From NCBI RefSeq assembly GCF_016801025.1, contig NZ_CP068983.1:1674001-1738000 (forward strand): DNA of 64,000 nt. The letters run 5' to 3'. Below, in pieces: positions 63,038-64,000 of this stretch (the first letter of the stretch is position 1; the number at the start of each line of letters is the position of its first letter). This stretch comes from Paradevosia shaoguanensis. GTDB lineage: Bacteria; Pseudomonadota; Alphaproteobacteria; Rhizobiales; Devosiaceae. Made by a program: the position numbers and the translations under genes. Below the pieces are notes generated by a model. The model made no database searches and was not told where the DNA came from. It saw nothing but the letters and a program-made list of their open reading frames with translations.

Positions 63038-63658
63038 TCAGTTTCCGGCGACATAGCGGGCCAGTCGATGGGCCCGCGCAAGCGCCGATTGGGCTGCCGC
63101 CCCTTTCGTGAGCGCAGCATGTATCACATTTTCAAGGCCGAGTGCCAAACCCAATTGCTCGGAATCGAGCAACTCGAAATGGGGCACCTCCGGTACCTCG
63201 AAACCGGCCTCTCTGGCCTGCCTTTCACGGGCGCGCAACGCACCCAGAAGCTTGGCCCTACCGTCTTCGGCAGCATCGGTCGCGGTCAGCAGGGCAGCGA
63301 TGTCGCCCTTGTCGATCGCACCGCGTACCTTGGCGGCTCCCGTCAGCAGCTGCCCGGCCTTGCGAGCCAGACCCAAAGCGCCAAGAAGGCGCTGTTCTAG
63401 CCTTGTTCTGGCCAGTTGGGCAAGGTCGTCCGGCACGATCACCTGAGCCTTGAGGCTTTTGGTGAAGGCCTTCTTGCGAACGGCCTCGGCAACTGCTGCC
63501 TGCGAGAGCGTGATCCAGACGCCACGCCCTTCGGCCTTGGCGTCCGTATCGGGTACGAGAACCTCGTCAGGCCCGACCACGAACCGGATAAGGTCCGCGA
63601 TCGGCTTTTCTTCACGGGTCAGGGCACATTGCCTGACAGTCTCCTCGCGACGTGGCAT
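63038..63658 (-). CDS. RNA-binding protein, YlxR plus L7Ae-like domains
   Basis: 206 residues. The N-terminal YlxR (DUF448) domain has RQCALTREEKPIADLIRFVVGPD and the GRGVWI motif (normally GRGAY/GRGVW). From about 92 a ribosomal L7Ae/L30e-like domain follows (LLGALGLARKAGQLLTGAAKVRGAIDKGDIAALLTATDAAEDG). This fused form is normal in alphaproteobacteria, where it lies between nusA and infB. Starts 23 nt after the nusA stop. Binds RNA; precise role not settled. Confidence 0.9.
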   Translation of the reverse strand: MPRREETVRQCALTREEKPIADLIRFVVGPDEVLVPDTDAKAEGRGVWITLSQAAVAEAVRKKAFTKSLKAQVIVPDDLAQLARTRLEQRLLGALGLARKAGQLLTGAAKVRGAIDKGDIAALLTATDAAEDGRAKLLGALRARERQAREAGFEVPEVPHFELLDSEQLGLALGLENVIHAALTKGAAAQSALARAHRLARYVAGN

Positions 63659-63681
63659 CGTTCACGCCCCGAACCGACCGA

Positions 63682-64000
63682 TCAGGCCTCTTCCCCGCCC
63701 TCGGCAACAATCTCGCCTTCCTCGCCGGCTTCGGGCGCGAGATCCGCTTCGCTGATCCAGCCGGCCTTGAGACGGGCCTGCATGATCATGTCTTCGGCTT
63801 CTTCGCGCGAGACCGGGAAGTCCTTGAAGGTGCCTTCGTAACGCTTCACTTCGCCATTGACCCGCTCGGTCCAGCCGATGAGGTCATCGGAAGCGCAACC
63901 GGCAAAATCCTCGACGGTCTTGATGCCGTCCTTGCCGAGGGCCACGAGCATGCCGGCGGTGAGGCCGGGGATCTCGTAAAGCTCGTCGGCAACGCCCAGC
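63682..64000 (-). CDS. nusA: transcription termination/antitermination factor NusA (C-terminus only)
   Basis: The last 105 residues of NusA; the gene runs off the right edge. Visible is a helix-hairpin-helix acidic repeat, LGVADELYEIPGLTAGMLVA with TVEDFAGCASDDLIGWTE, then FKDFPVSREEAEDMIMQARLKAGWI and an acidic tail. These C-terminal repeats bind RNA polymerase alpha or lambda N in E. coli NusA. First gene of the transcript with ylxR and infB in this view. Confidence 0.92.
   Translation of the reverse strand, partial: LGVADELYEIPGLTAGMLVALGKDGIKTVEDFAGCASDDLIGWTERVNGEVKRYEGTFKDFPVSREEAEDMIMQARLKAGWISEADLAPEAGEEGEIVAEGGEEA

Overview
The window is a GC-rich, densely coding chromosomal segment from an alphaproteobacterium, most likely order Hyphomicrobiales (Rhizobiales) and plausibly the Devosia group. 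This placement is inferred from gene content and synteny: the gene blocks dnaA-rpsT-mutM-ubiE-ubiB, irr next to fabA-fabB, the RegB/RegA redox pair, MmcB, DUF2852 and DUF1127 proteins, and the nusA-ylxR-infB / rbfA-truB / rpsO-pnp genes. I see no tRNA, rRNA, CRISPR array, prophage or intact transposase.

Layout. 1-6.1 kb: end of a D-amino-acid dehydrogenase, a Nudix hydrolase, a TIR-bounded non-autonomous element, then a purine salvage module (guanine deaminase; adenine deaminase and a nucleoside 2-deoxyribosyltransferase-like protein, divergent from it) around a LacI-like dyad. 6.1-17.7 kb: cyclopropane fatty acid synthase, a Cys-rich SufR-like regulator divergent from an MFS exporter, epoxide hydrolase, WYL regulator, DUF1127-aldo/keto reductase, LysR, two tandem MFS paralogues and MmcB. 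17.7-27.7 kb: a beta-CASP RNase-like hydrolase, RegA/RegB, a YgjP-type metallopeptidase, PBP1A, and a secreted NHL-repeat protein behind an AT-rich leader with nested inverted repeats. 27.7-34.9 kb: gyrB, recF, dnaN, dnaA (all leftward) and a non-coding stretch. 34.9-44.5 kb: rpsT, mutM, ubiE-ubiB, lipoprotein, dut, DUF2259, moeB-like, fabB, fabA, irr, an SH3 protein. 44.6-50.3 kb: 2-hydroxyacid dehydrogenase, DHA2 exporter with coupled DUF1127, alpha/beta hydrolase, three SRPBCC paralogues and their ArsR regulator. 50.3-64 kb: pnp, rpsO, truB, rbfA, infB, ylxR, nusA, interrupted twice by other genes: a HWE kinase and a serine hydrolase; and an ArsR-SRPBCC pair, a ClpP paralogue and an L,D-transpeptidase.

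The most striking non-coding structure is a regulatory one. Two promoters in the ArsR/SRPBCC cluster share the plan TTGACT - 17 nt - ATACTT, and the -10 of each runs into a 16-bp dyad TTAAGYNNNNRCTTAA. A third dyad lies beyond one of the -35 boxes. A looser version (TAAGY-N4-RCTTA) stands before the second ArsR-SRPBCC pair 8 kb away. This defines a small, testable regulon.

The second is a family of elements with terminal inverted repeats (GGGTCCGTACTCAA) flanked by TA. Two copies of 242 and 162 bp each abut a stop codon. Their central hairpin shares its core with solo palindromic repeats elsewhere in the window.

How genes work together: FabA/FabB make unsaturated acyl chains that Cfa can cyclopropanate; Irr sits divergent from fabA; RegBA would report redox state; the deaminases and deoxyribosyltransferase would recycle purines; several exporter/hydrolase/reductase operons look like chemical-stress modules, two of them headed by DUF1127 small proteins.
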